Assembly (NCBI RefSeq): GCF_963678975.1
Contig: NC_089275.1
Location: 20,976,467 to 21,040,466, forward strand
Reading direction: 5' to 3'
Length of the DNA: 64,000 nt
DNA from: Dysidea avara
Taxonomy: Eukaryota; Porifera; Demospongiae; Dictyoceratida; Dysideidae
Of the stretch, positions 35,453-48,300 are shown piece by piece. The position numbers and the translations under genes were made by a program. The notes under the pieces are model-generated. The model made no database searches, had not been told where the DNA came from, and saw only the letters and a list, made by a program, of their open reading frames with translations. Positions within the stretch are counted from its first letter, which is position 1, and every line of letters starts with the position of its first letter.

Positions 35453-36004
35453 CTGCAAATGTACTCCCTTACAGAGATATATACATATAAGTATACTATT
35501 AGTAAGTTAATTACAGCAGCTGGCACTAGTTGCCAGCTGACCCTCAGATCTTGTAGTTTTTTTTTCACCCTTGATTTCTCCGATGTTTTGTATATGTGTT
35601 AATTTGATCTGTAAAGTATTAAAATAAATATACAGGTACAAGTACAAAAGCAACCATAATACACTTACAACAGTACATGACACACAAAATATGTATACAA
35701 GAACAAGACAAAAATAAATGAAGTCGGTTAGTTAAAAAGGAAATGACGAAGGACTAACCGGAAAGGGGTTGGTTATTTGCAAAACGTTTGCAGGTACTGA
35801 GTTCCTAAGGAATGGAGAATTTTATAAAGAAATGAATAGCAATATGTATTGATGTTGGAAGATGATGTGACAAGTGACAATGAATGAGATCTAGTACAAT
35901 TGTTAGAGAACCAGCTTAAAATGTGAATAAAATGCGATGGAGACCCTGTTATGTAGAATCTCATGTACTTTCCATCTAAATACCAACTTAACATGGTCTT
36001 ACCC

Positions 36005-36325
36005 AATGATCATGACTTTGCGACTTGATCTTCTTCCATCAATGCTATTCGTTTTATGTGAACGCACCATTTCTACGGAATTCAATACCATAGGAAATTT
36101 ATCGACACAATCAAACTCGTTATTTAGATAATGGCTCTGCTATCATCTGTTCAATAATGCACCTTTTATCACTGTTTAGTCTTGTATATTGTTTTTGTGT
36201 ATTTGTTTGTTTTGTATCTAACTATATAATGTGTATTTTGTGTTGTTTTTGTATTGTATGTTTGGGGGACCATGCATCTTGTTCAGGCTCTAGCTTTTTG
36301 TGCACCCTTTCTGTAGACAAGAGGT
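36005..36325 (+). mobile_element. LINE 3' end (same family as 27150-27560)
   Basis: A CTTCTTCCATCAATGC...TTTTATGTGAACGCACCATT segment translates to the FYV(N)APF..NSIP reverse-transcriptase end. The 3' UTR ends GGGGGACCATGCATCTTGTT ... TTTGTGCACCCTTTCTGTAG. Short and broken. Confidence 0.65.
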
Positions 36326-36411
36326 GGAAGATTTGGACCAGTTATGGGTATGAGGATTTCATCTGCTACCACACACCCAGCGTGCAGCAGTTGAGCAGTG
36401 TCTCTGGCAGA

Positions 36412-37030
36412 CTATAAATACCATACAGGTGCAGCATGTTCTAATAAGGGCCTACAAGGCAATTGTATAGGCAGCAGCTTTGGACTTACAAAAAGAGTGT
36501 GTCTCAAATGGTTGAGAGAACAGAAGGCTTTTGCTGATATGTGTTTAACATGAGCACTCCATTTCAAATGAGAATTTCCGTAAATCTCCAAGTACAGAAC
36601 TATTAATTTAGATGGAATTGGTTGGTCATTAAGATGGTATTTGCAAGTTGATGGGAATTGCTTAAAAAATATACAAATGCTTTCACATTTTTGCAGATTC
36701 AATTTGAGTTGCCACAACTATGACCATTGATCAAGTCTTCTTGAAGTAAGGCTTCATCACGAGTTATAATAATTTGCTAGTATAAGGCAATGTCATCAGC
36801 AAATAACTTGACAGTACTATCAAAAATAATATGATGGATTTCGTCAATATATATAGTAAAGTTAAAAGGGGCACCTTGAGGGACATCTGAATGAACAGGA
36901 AGCCATTCTAAGAAAGATGGATAAAGGTTGTTGTCAAATCCAATTAATAAATCACCACCATGCACAAGGCATTCTTGCAGCATGCAATTGAAATTGGCAT
37001 TTTCTAACTCCTCCATCACCAAACTGCAAG
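36412..37030 (-). mobile_element. LINE reverse transcriptase fragment
   Basis: On the minus strand, 36777-37022 encodes PVHSDVPQGAPFNFTIYIDEI and then VKLFADDIALY, which are reverse transcriptase motifs. 36412-36717 encodes the following LNLQKCESICIFF ... HLKWSAHVKHISAKA ... LLEHAAPVWYL block. The two parts lie in different frames, so the copy is dead. It faces the LINE end at 36005-36325 and so is a separate insertion. Confidence 0.85.
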
Positions 37031-37280
37031 CTACAATTGAAAAGCCTGCTTTTAGCTAAGTCCATCTTTCTCATTTCATCATAGAGTATTTGTTTCAGTA
37101 ACATGTGCCAGATTGTCAATCCTATGAATGAAACACTTAATCATAATTTAGTTATGTCCTTGCTAATGTTTACTGATGTGTTGTTGATTGGTTTTAATGT
37201 TTAGTGTTGGCTTTGTATATGTCACGTTTTGGTTTATTTTTGTATGTAGCTACTTTCCTTGTCATGTTTGTACTGTAAAA

Positions 37281-37462
37281 TGTGCACAGACAGCTAGTCA
37301 CATGTGCACACACAGCTAGTCACATGTGCACACATAGCTAGTCACATGTGCACACATAGCTAGTCACATGTGCACACACAGCTAGTCACATGTGCACACA
37401 TAGCTAGTCACATGTGCACACATAGCTAGTCACATGTGCACACATAGCTAGTCACATGTGTC
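37281..37462. repeat. Minisatellite, 22-bp unit, about 8 copies
   Basis: Head-to-tail CACATGTGCACACATAGCTAGT units differing only at one or two positions (ACACAC or ACACAT). The high identity implies recent expansion. No coding frame. Confidence 0.9.
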
Positions 37463-37687
37463 CAAGGTATGATTTGTGTGCATGTGTTTTGAACATCCTA
37501 ATCATAATTTTTCTCTCTCTATAATTTAGTAGGTCACCTGGTGGGTTAGAAATCCATCTTCACAGGCATTGATTTAAATAACTTAATCAGATGGAAATAA
37601 TGACTCTTCAAGTCCTGAATTATTACTCAAATATCTCTATGTCAATCTCATGTAGATCATGCAGGATAGGTTAGAGAGGATCATTTT

Positions 37688-37950
37688 GGGTAGACCTGAG
37701 TCAAATATGCCCAAAATATTTTCAGGAATTTCCTAAAATTTTCACCTATAATACTCTTCAGCTAGCATTCCCATTATGATCCATATTTCTATTATTATTA
37801 TCTTGGAACATTTTAATCAGTTAATGCTCTATTGGGGTATTTTTGTCACAAAATTTCACTAAAGTGACTGTTCTATTAGAGAGTATTGATGTAAAGAGCT
37901 ATAATTATGCAGTTTGCACTGATTGCTCTATTAGGGAGTATCAATAAGAA
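37688..37950 (+). repeat. Dispersed repeat, copy 2
   Basis: Second copy of 12528-12760, with the same order of anchors and three CTATTAG-type motif copies (37824, 37864 and 37916). An extra CACCTATAATACTC stretch distinguishes it. Confidence 0.65.
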
Positions 37951-38259
37951 GATCCCAGCACAGATTCCACTATTTGAATGTTCTTTTAACCACATTCCAG
38001 CCTTGTTGAATTCTGATGAAGAAATTATTAATGCTACGTACACACTGAAATAGGTCATGGATGATTTACATGCACACTTTACATCATTATGGTCATTCAA
38101 AAAAAAACTGCTTCACTCAGTCACATTTATACATTCATTTCCCCCCCACACTATAGTATGTATGTGTTGGACTGGATTCTGAGTTGGTGAGAAGCCACAC
38201 AAGATCAAAGGCTTTAAACATGATGTTAATGACGCATTTATTTATAAAGTTCATGTTAC

Positions 38260-38664
38260 TAGGCACCAGCCTATTATACTGGCACAATTTTTGGCATAAT
38301 AGGTACGTGAAAGCATCAAGAAGCATAATGCTAGCATAATAGGCAGAATAGTCATATTGTAAGCAAAAATGCATGTCACAGAAAAAGGTTGACATACACA
38401 ATAGAACAATTGATGCCACTGATATGGCATTAAGTAGTTATCTGACACCACTGTTATTATAGTTTACAATGTAGCCAAATTCTTAATGCACGAGTACGTT
38501 TTACATTTAACCAGTTGTTCATAAGCCAAAGTCCATAGAAAGTAACAAAACATTGGAACTGTGGCAAACGTTTTGAGCATAATTATGAGCATAATAGGCA
38601 AAATTTTTGAGCACTGCAGCATAGCATAATAGGCAAAATTAAAAGCATAATAGGCTGGTGCCAA
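38260..38664. mobile_element. hAT-like MITE, AGCATAATAGG-repeat body, second family
   Basis: A 405-bp element with an exact 8-bp duplication CATGTTAC (38252-38259 and 38665-38672). The ends are TAGGCACCAGCCTATTATAC on the left and TTGGCACCAGCCTATTATGC on the right strand. The interior AGCATAATAGG boxes are the same as at 10958-11403, but the outermost bases differ. Confidence 0.9.
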
Positions 38665-41247
38665 CATGTTACGGATATGTACTTACTGTTGAGAATATGG
38701 TGTCCAAAACAGCATCAGCGAGTGCAGAGCGATACCCTCCTATATACATACGTATCATGCTCTGAAACCCATATCATACCGGAAAAATTAGCTTTCTAGC
38801 AAGATAAACTTAAAAGGAAACATGATTTTATTTAATTGCACATGTAATTTTGCACACACTTGATTTGCTCCATGCAGCCACAGTATTGTAGCTATATACA
38901 GCCTTGGCTGTAAGTGGATAAGGTATATAGGTCCTACAGTCTGGGAAAGAAATTGGTGTTTTCAAATATAACATTCTTCAAGTAAATATGAAAATCACGT
39001 AAACACTTATGAATATGCTATGAATGATATTACATTAAATAATGTTTCATAATATTATTATATATTAAGGTATAATGCTAGACCATATAAACTGTCTGTC
39101 TTGGCACCCTCATATTAACAGTATGTCATAAAGCCAATCACACACCGGGATTTTAAAATACCATGTGTGGTTTGTTTGGAGACCATGCAGCACAATATAA
39201 ACTATAAAGTTGATCTCTTAACTGTATCCTAATAAAACACATTGGGGTTCCTTACTGTTTTCTGATATTGCTTGTAAATTATTCACATGACCTAACTGCA
39301 TACTGTAAATATACACATAATTCTTAGAGTCTTTCCAACCCAGTAGCTGCTATTATAAATCCTGGCATCGAGATCCACCAATGTAGCATGATTTGATATA
39401 ACACAAAATTGTGCAAAATATAAGTTGCACTCTCAAGACCCTGGATGAATCAAATATTTTAAGACAGCCTCTGTCAGTATAGTTGTTTTAGGCAGTTTAA
39501 AAATAGTGAAGGACCAATGTTTGTTATAGGTTTTGTAAAGAACAACTATTTAAAGGAAGGTCAATAAGTTAGTCGCCAAGAAGTTGTAAGACAAAATGCA
39601 TGATATATGGATATAAAGTGCTTAACAATATAATTATCTGTTCATTGGTTGGTGTTTTTTGAGATGCTAATAGAAAGTCCAATGGTTTATACGTCAAAAG
39701 GTCCATGTTATACATCCAGTGTTCCATAAAACATTGTAGCTATAAATAACATGACACAATACTTTATACTGATACATATTTAAGGAGACCATTCTACCAC
39801 TTGGTTGTGAGTATAGGGTGCTGAACATGATGTGAGATATAAATTACACCATACATACATGCATGTGTCACTGCTGTTGAATGGGGTACTCCAATAGAAC
39901 AGTCATTGAATCGCATACAGACATTACACAAATTTTATGGTCAGGGTCTTGGTTGATGTGACTTGAAACCCAATCCCTGTAACACAGAGATAAAGATTTG
40001 AAGCACGGCATTGCCTTCAGCTTTAAAAATCAGCAGCATACAATGATAACTGGCCATAGGGAACAAGGTTATTGCCTGCATGGTGACAAATTCAAAAATT
40101 TACCCTGGGAACGAACTATTCTAGACAACAAAGAAAAGTTTCAATGTCAAAAAACTGATCCCTTGAATGAAGTGACTGCTGACTGCTCTATTAGAGTATT
40201 TTACTGTTATTAGAGTAGGCATAAAATAAAAAATACCTGGTAGTGAAAGCATACTATAAATACTATGCAGATACTTGGCTCACACTAGCACAGTCATTAG
40301 AAGAGGGCTCCAGAAAACCTCCTTGAAAAACTAAAACATTCAAATTATGGAAGTACGACCAATATGCAGTGTAGTTTGTTGTAACTAACATGACCTTGAA
40401 TGGGAAAAAAGAAAAAAATTGCATAGATCGAGATACACACTGTAACAAATTCTTTGTCCATGCTCGAAATATATACTCAACCAAAAAGTGGTCCCTTTAA
40501 AAAATTGGTAGCTATTATGGAGTGACCATGTTTACAACGGCTGTTAGTCATATAGATACAAGTCTTGTGTACACTACAGTATATGATCATGGGCTTTGCC
40601 CACAACAGGTTGTAGGACTATGCTACACCATTGGAGTACTTTAATGTTCTATTAGAGCACAATGTAAATGCTGCAGTATAATCATATAAGCATCTGGTTG
40701 TCGCCTTAGGAAGGGAGAGAGGTTGATTTCCTGGTCAACTAGTTGTACAAACTAACTGAGCTATGTTACAACAGAATCACGGCATTATAAAGTAGACACT
40801 TACATAACAAAGTCCTAAACTGAAGTTCCGATGTCTATTGAATTGATCTGGGAAAATCAGGACAAACTAGTCTATATACGTACTTATACACAGATTCACA
40901 ATGAGAAAGGATTGAGGTTAACATGTCAGTCTTTAGTGTCATGTGTTAGGCTGCAAGATAATGGTTATTGTATGGAATTTTTAATCCCTAGTAAGCCATA
41001 GTCAAAAGTCAAGTGCAAGGTCTAGAGAATCATATATACACTAACATTACCGGCAACAGAATTGACTGTGTTTAACTATTAGTAAAATTACTTGGATAAT
41101 ACCTTTTCTATTGCGTATTATACTACAATGCTATGTGACAAAATATACAAGTGACGTACTAATGTATGGCATATGAGTACTTTATACCTGCAGTTGTACA
41201 TAACAGGTCTGGTTGCTGGTGGCTTCATGTTATTTATACATCATTGG
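38665..41247. other. Intergenic, no gene seen
   Basis: AT-rich. Dispersed-motif copies lie at 39885-39908, 40179-40200 and near 40638. I looked here for ARID or JmjC exons that could continue the JARID2-like gene on the minus strand and found none by eye. Confidence 0.5.
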
Positions 41248-42231
41248 TTATAGGTCATTCTCTTTGTAGACCATGAGTTTCTTCACTGTCGATGCTTGTT
41301 TTCTGGTACATCTACGCTTTCTACTGTTTTTTGAACCTCTTGTAGTACCCTTTGTTTTGGTCACAGTGAAGCTTTGTGACAATCCAGGAAACTCTTCATT
41401 CTCCCGTCTCATGCAGAGAAATGATAAAAAGTCTTCTGTCTTTGGAACACTTCCTTGTTCCTCCACACGAAATCTGCACACTTGATTAGATTGTTGATTA
41501 GATTGTTGATTAGATTGTGTAGGAGCTTCACTTTGTGTTGAAGTTGCTGGTTTGTCACCAAACAAATCTCTGCTACATCTATCAAGAGGACTGGCCACAT
41601 CATTTGGAGTTGTTGAGTCTGACTGCGATAGCAGCAACTGAAAATCTAATGACTCATTTTCTTCATAACTAGACAAGTCACTTTCCAAATTAGATGCTAA
41701 AATACCACCTTGGTTGTAGGAAAGTAGTTCACTTTTTGGAATAGTCCAGCTTTCAAATTCCTCTGAAAAATTACTCTCAGAATCAAGATTATCTGACATC
41801 TCTCCTGGGAAACCATCTGATTCATCATCGTCACTAATGGCAGGTTCGTCAAAAGGAGATGCTGAACTGAACTGTGGTTCGTCTTGTATTCCACGTCGAG
41901 GTCTTAGGCGTGGTGGTTCACGTTCTTCAAGGTTTAATGTACGTCTAATCCTCATCGCCCTACGAGCCCCAGGACCGTGTGACCCACGAGGGCGACCGAC
42001 GCCTCGGCCTCTTCTGCCTCCCCTCCTACCTCCTCTAGACCTCCTTGACCTAGTCACTGCTTGAGACCTCAGTTTTGACGATGCCTCCGCTAACGGACTC
42101 TTGTTGGCAACTTTCTCCGGCTGCATCGAAGCCAACAAGGCCCTCCTAAGAGCAACTTCCTCTTCAGGTAGTAAGCCTATCATTTCTGTAGAGTCAGACT
42201 TCTTGGGTGTTGTTCTACGAGGTCGTTCCAT
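41248..42231 (-). CDS. JARID2 N-terminus-like chromatin protein, 327 aa
   Basis: One open exon, ATG to TAA. PKTEDFLSFLCMR (about residues 267-279) matches PKTEDFLTFLCLR, a motif I recall from the N-terminal region of animal JARID2, a PRC2 cofactor. Near the start, LPEEEVALRRALLASM resembles the ubiquitin-interacting-motif-like helix at the JARID2 N-terminus. Between them are an Arg/Gly-rich block with an AT-hook-like GRPRG (about 60-95), an acidic Ser-rich region (about 125-205) and a QSNQ repeat. ARID, JmjC and zinc-finger parts are absent and the frame ends at a stop with no obvious splice donor. It may be a short stand-alone protein or a gene whose later exons I could not see. Probably nuclear. 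Confidence 0.6.
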   Translation of the reverse strand: MERPRRTTPKKSDSTEMIGLLPEEEVALRRALLASMQPEKVANKSPLAEASSKLRSQAVTRSRRSRGGRRGGRRGRGVGRPRGSHGPGARRAMRIRRTLNLEEREPPRLRPRRGIQDEPQFSSASPFDEPAISDDDESDGFPGEMSDNLDSESNFSEEFESWTIPKSELLSYNQGGILASNLESDLSSYEENESLDFQLLLSQSDSTTPNDVASPLDRCSRDLFGDKPATSTQSEAPTQSNQQSNQQSNQVCRFRVEEQGSVPKTEDFLSFLCMRRENEEFPGLSQSFTVTKTKGTTRGSKNSRKRRCTRKQASTVKKLMVYKENDL

Positions 42232-44432
42232 CCCTGCCCTAACAAGTTAGAATACCGGCTAATATTAATTTTAACTAATACTGCCCACGTGATTTTATAT
42301 TCACACCCTTGCCATGCCCACGCAGATTCTTCCTTAGAACCATACATGTGGTCGCATGTGACCGAGGACTATCATACTTTCTGTAATTTATGTAGCTACA
42401 TTCATCATTTCATAATTGATGGTTTTCTCTCTCTAATTAATTGTAATTATGGTTACTGTATATATACAAATATAAATCTAGAATATCTGATAATCTAACA
42501 ATGATTTAAAATTACTTATACAATTACAATAGCTACATCTATAAAAAATAGTTAATAGTCTAGAGTGATGTTTAAACAGTTTAATGTGGCCCCTAATTGT
42601 AAGTAGATGAGATAAATGATGAGTAGGTGTATAGGTCAGTAAAATCAGAGTCAAAACTATATAGGACTTTGTATAGTAAGATTAAGATCTCTTCTTAAAT
42701 GTCAGCGACTGTGAAGGCAATGCCAGCGTAGACCTCGACGTAGACAATCTCTCGGAATATATGAAATTTAAGATGTTCATAGTTGTAGTAGTGTCACTGA
42801 ATTTTTTGCATCCTTTATGTACAGTGTAGTAGAATCCATGAACTGGAGTATAGGTGTGTAGATGTTTACACCGGCATTAAATCTCAGCTGCCAAGTGACT
42901 GACAATTTATAAAGTGAGATTAAAGGACTTTATAGTCATCACTACTGCCGTTGGCAAACATGAATACAGGACTTGAAACAATTGATGATATAATCATTGA
43001 CAAACATTGTGAAGAGCTCAGGACCCAATACTGATCCTTATAATCAGTAGAAAGGTATAGTAGTAATATTTATCTGATTTGTCAAAAGACAGGGTGGCAC
43101 CAAAAGGCAAAGCCTTTACGAGGGTGCTTGGCAGTTGCAGCTACAAAAACAAACTACAATTACTGAGCAAATTACAATTACTATACTGCATGAAGCAATG
43201 ACAAAACAATGACAAAACAATGGATATACAGGGCAGAGCAAAATTTCAGAGGACTGAGCGTCAAAACAGAAGCCGAAACAGTTTTCACAAGAATACTGTG
43301 TTCACAAAAATAATCTGCTATGTATATGCTTCCTATGTGCTACATCTACGTACCACGTACACATATATGCATGACTACATCAAATTGATGAAAATGTGGG
43401 ATGTAGCTTTACTATAGTTTGATAGCTTTAACTAATATCATAATACATGCAGTGAAGTGTACATAATGATCAATTTAGCTAGCAACAGTACTGCTCCGAG
43501 AGTGAATGTAGCTAATTAACATGATTATGCTGACAAATTTCTTACATGCATTATTGCACACATGCTGCATGAGTAGCTATTGGCCACAGAAGATCATGTT
43601 TCTACATAATAATTACGTCTTTTTCCCCTATACATATGTATACAGATGATTTGTTAGTGCTTGTGTCTATACTTACTATATTGTTTGGATTCTGATAAAG
43701 CCTAAGAAACTGAGCAGAGAGTTTACAGCTACAAATAGCTACACTACTAATCATTAAATTCATACGTGGCTGTATCCGATATGCATGTATGTGAACGTAA
43801 GTTGATTTCTACCTTTAATTCCTTTTACTTGCTACCACGTGCACCTGATGCATGCACGTACATGAGATAATTATTGCATGTACTTATCATCAGTCATTGT
43901 ATTTCAAATAAAATCTTGAAGTTCTACATAGAACTATCCTGAGAAAGCTAGTATAGCTACATAATGCAGATAGATATTGCTACTATACATTTCAAATGTG
44001 CTTGCTTTTTGCCATTGTGTGTGTGTATGCACTGTACAATAATGTTAATGTTGAGAATGTACATAATTCTTTAATGATCTATGTCAAGTTAATTGTCACT
44101 CAGCAGTGGGTTTTACTACAATTAATTTTGTTTTATACGTGTATAGATTCACACATGCATGTTCTGATGAGACGGCCAGGACTGACAAACTTCACTTAAG
44201 TGTTGCCAACTGCTGGATACTGAGTACAAACGGGTACTTAAATACATTTGCTCATGATCATGATCAGTGGTGAATGCAATGATTATTCATATACTTTATT
44301 GCATACCATCATACCTGCAGATATTTAAACAGGTCTAGTGATTTAATTTTTATGCTTTGCCTAATTTTACAATGTATAATAGAGAGACAATTAAACTTCA
44401 ATAATAATTATTTACCAAAAGTGCACTATAAT
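42232..44432. other. Intergenic with LINE remnant
   Basis: No supported gene. Minus-strand 42940-43050 shows a decayed LGPELFTMFVND-like reverse transcriptase block. 43085-43125 is the inverse of the LINE 3' end (AGGGTGGCACCAAAAGGC). The rest is AT-rich and unassigned. Confidence 0.45.
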
Positions 44433-44938
44433 TAGTGTTGGGAGTAGCGCGTTACATAATATTATTACTTTTGTGGTAACTAAGTAATATAACGAAATAC
44501 ACTATAAAAACAGGTGATATAACTCAAGTTACTTCACTTACAAATGTAACACATTACTTAAGTAATATAGTTACTGTAACGAATCTAATATTATGTAATA
44601 TTATTACTACAAGTAATGAAGTTACTAATCTCGTTAGTTATCCTCTGAGTAACGCCTAGCCACAACAAAGTAACGAAGCCTACTGAATGAAGCTTATTCA
44701 CCAGCTTCTTACTGATAACCAATATTTGCACATTGTCCAACAACGCAATCATGTCACTTGATAAAGTGGTAGTTTCACACGTGACAGCTTAGGCTGTGGA
44801 CACAAAGTAATATAATATGTAATATTATTATAGTTACTTTATTTTATGGGTAATATGTAACTGTAACTAAATAGTTCTGTTGCAAGTAATATGTAATATG
44901 TAACTAGTTACTTTTACAAAGTAACTTGCCCAAAACTG
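44433..44938. mobile_element. hAT-like MITE, GTTAC/GTAATATTAC-repeat body
   Basis: A 506-bp element. The left end is TAGTGTTGGGAGTAGCGCGT, then TAC; the right end on the other strand is CAGTTTTGGGCAAGTTAC. The flanks ACTATAAT and AGTATAAT form an 8-bp duplication with one difference. TTAC/GTAA boxes occur throughout both halves. No transposase. Confidence 0.87.
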
Positions 44939-45367
44939 AGTATAATACATTCAACTTGTCCAAAGCAATGAAAGCCAGCAGCTGTCATTGTTATCATCAA
45001 CAAGTCATCAAAGTTTAGTGCGTGCTTATACTATTACATCTCCTTCAAATTTTGTCGATTGTGAAAATGTGTGGCTCAGTGCTAGTATACCCTTCACTAT
45101 TTAACTGGGAAAAAAAGCACAAAAGTTAGAACTTTGCATGCTTTCTCCTTGTAGTAGTATATTATGCATTCTTGCTCAGGCATGTACCTATACATACAGG
45201 GTGGTCTTGGTAGAACAATTCGTTAAAAGCATGTTATTTTTATGCAGCTGTTAATAAAATTGTCAACCAACCATACAATGTAGATCTATATGCAAAAAAC
45301 TGCATGCAATTACGTATTTAATAACAATAACAAGCACCTTACATAATATAGTCTACGTATGTGTATG

Positions 45368-48300
45368 TCACGCTTTTATCACTTGGAGACGGTCGTTTCC
45401 ACTCTCAGTAACAAAAACAGTTCCCACGCTGTTGACTGCAATACCTTGTATGCCATTGAACTGTCCTATTCCTTCTCCTTTAGAACCCACCATGTAACTG
45501 CTTCCAGCCTTTAGTACAACAAGTTTGTGGTCATCTCTGTTGTCAATTAGTATATGCTCTGCAGGAGTGAGAGCAATAGCCAATGGCCTAGTACTGCATA
45601 GTATTGAATCAATGAAGTCACCATTTTCAAAATATATGTTGATACAACTATTTGTGGGACTCCAGTCAGTAACAAAAACTCGGCCATGCCCACTAATGGC
45701 AACATCAGTTGGGCGAAACAACTTCCCTAGATCTTCACATCCAAACATATGGGAAAACTCATTTCTTTCATTAAATACTTGAATACGATGGTTACCACTG
45801 TCTGCAACAAAAAGAAAACCTCTCGAGTTAAAGCACAATCCTTGAGGCAGTTGAAACTGGCCTTCTTTAAAGCCATGGCTTCCAACCTTAGATAGGTAAT
45901 CACCTTGCAAGGAAAATAACTTTACTTCATGATCTCTCCATTCACTCACTGCTATAGTATTGTGGCCTACAGCTACACCTAAAGGATAGTTCAGTTTACT
46001 ATCTCCACTGCCATGACCAAATGAAGTCACAAAAGTCAGGCTTTTGTCAAATATAACTCCCACGTGGTTTTTCTCATCAATCATGACCACCTCATCGTTG
46101 GTACCAATGGAAATACCACATGGACGCTTCAATGATTTCCCACCGTATTCTGTGATCGTTTGACAATTTGCTTCTTTCAACTTGGAAAGGTCTTTCAGGG
46201 TTGCAGATACACTATGGAATAATTATAATTATGCATAATGCCTGCATATAGCTACATGAATACATACACACATTATGCTGCAAAATCCTAAGTATATAAA
46301 CACATATACCATTTAAACAAATTTGCTGCTGACTTCTGTACCATGGATCTGAAAACAGACAAATTTCTGACAAATTGCTCATTTCCAAACTCTATTGAAA
46401 GGATTTGATGGGCCATCATGTTGTTTAGGCTTGCAAGATTGTATGTACGGAGCTTCTCCTAGCAGTTAGTAGAATAAACTTTAATGCACAGCTCAAGCAG
46501 TAGTAGGGTTTCCCTTACACTTTGAAGCTACACAATATATCAATGCCAACCCCTCTGCTGTACTGAAGCACCCCATAAAATTAACTATGACATGACAAAA
46601 CACCTATGCAATATGGCTGTGACAAGCAACACTCAGGTTATTCAGCACAACAGGTGCGCGATCGCGAAGTTCAGTACATTTTTTCTATATGGTATATTGG
46701 TGTGTCCAGTCAACTACATGTTTGTCCAACCAATTGCAAGGTTGTCAGACACTTATATAAACAAAGCCATCCTATTATACATCACCTAGGGTTGCACTGT
46801 TTTAGTTACTATTCTAGTTATATAGCAGCACTGCATTTCTATATCAAGATACAGTTACTATAATTATAGAGTTCACATACTGTTATTATACAGTAACAGA
46901 TACAATAGGATCTTGAACCCTGAACAGTATATGTGACTGTTTTATTAGAGTATTTTGCTCAGGTTTTCAAAATTTGCTGATGTATATGTCACCATTTTAA
47001 AAGTATTTCATTTGATATTATTGTGATTGACGCAAACTGTACAGATGGTAATTTGTATGATTTACCCATCCAAAAACAGCTTATAGCTGTAAAAAAAGTG
47101 CGCGTCCAGGTAAAGCAGAGTTAACTGCAACAAAAAGTAATGATATCATAATGCGGCCATGTGCGAGGTGTGCAAGTTGTAAAATTAATATTAGCTAATC
47201 AGATAGTACAATGTTATTGTTAACGTGTTAATGAGAACTATGTGATGCTGCTAGTTTTTAAGTGTGTGAGCATCTTCATAAATGCCACATAAATTTAATT
47301 CTCAATAAAGCAATGTGTATAGATTCTCTGATAGTAATAAATAGTTTGAGTTTGGCCACCTTTCCTTTGTTCGTAGCATTGCTGTATACAGGAAAGGCGG
47401 CCAAACTCAAACTATTTATTACTATCAGAGAATCTATACACATTGCTTTATTGAGAATTAAATTTATGTGGCATTTATGAAGATGCTCACACACTTAAAA
47501 ACTAGCAGCATCACATAGTTCTCATTAACACTTTAACAATAACATTGTACTATCTGATTAGCTAATATTAATTTTACAACTTGCACACCTCGCACATGGC
47601 CGCATTATGATATCATTACTTTTTGTCGCAGTTAACTCTGCTTTACTTGGAAGCGCACTTTTTTTACAGCTATAAGCTGTTTTTGGATGGGATTTCAATA
47701 CTTTTTGTTAGAATAAGCAATGCACTGTTGATAACAGTAGGTGAGTTTCCATGGTTTTGACAGAAACTGCAGATTACAGTGACAGAATATTAAAATATAT
47801 CTGTAATTTTAGTGGCCAGGGCCTCCCACATTGGGGGTAACTGGGGTATTTTGCCCCCTACCACAGCCCGAAAGGGGCCACCTGAATACCTGTTTAAAGA
47901 AAGATTGATATACTCTAATAGAGCAGTCAGGATCTAGACCCTTCCTTGCCCCTGGGCCCCTCTTTAACTCTTTTCCCTGGGCCCTCTAATTTCTCTGGAC
48001 GGCCCTGTTAGTGGCATGCAACTGCAGTCAACTAACACCCATTTTAACTAGTAAACCCTTAACAACACTTTGCCTTTCATCTTGTACTGCATTGAAACAA
48101 TCAAGATACTCTATTAGAGCAGTCACAAAACAGCTGTAACACAGCAATCAATATTTAGCATAGTTACAACTTCTGCTTAGCATCGGATTGTATAGTTTAA
48201 ATTACTAGCTACTTACAGACTTTACAATATAAAAATATGGCACTTGTAGAAATGTGACTGTTCTATTAGAGTATCTCGATCTACTTCAAGCATTTACTAA

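Noticed and set aside
37281-37462. CRISPR-like array
   Set aside because: Units are contiguous with no unique spacers and the genome is eukaryotic; a minisatellite explains it.
41837-42064. Pro/Arg-rich frame on the plus strand
   Set aside because: Antisense shadow of the Arg/Gly-rich block of the JARID2-like gene.
47262-47494. Two identical 72-aa proteins on opposite strands
   Set aside because: They are a by-product of the palindrome at 47065-47691, not genes.
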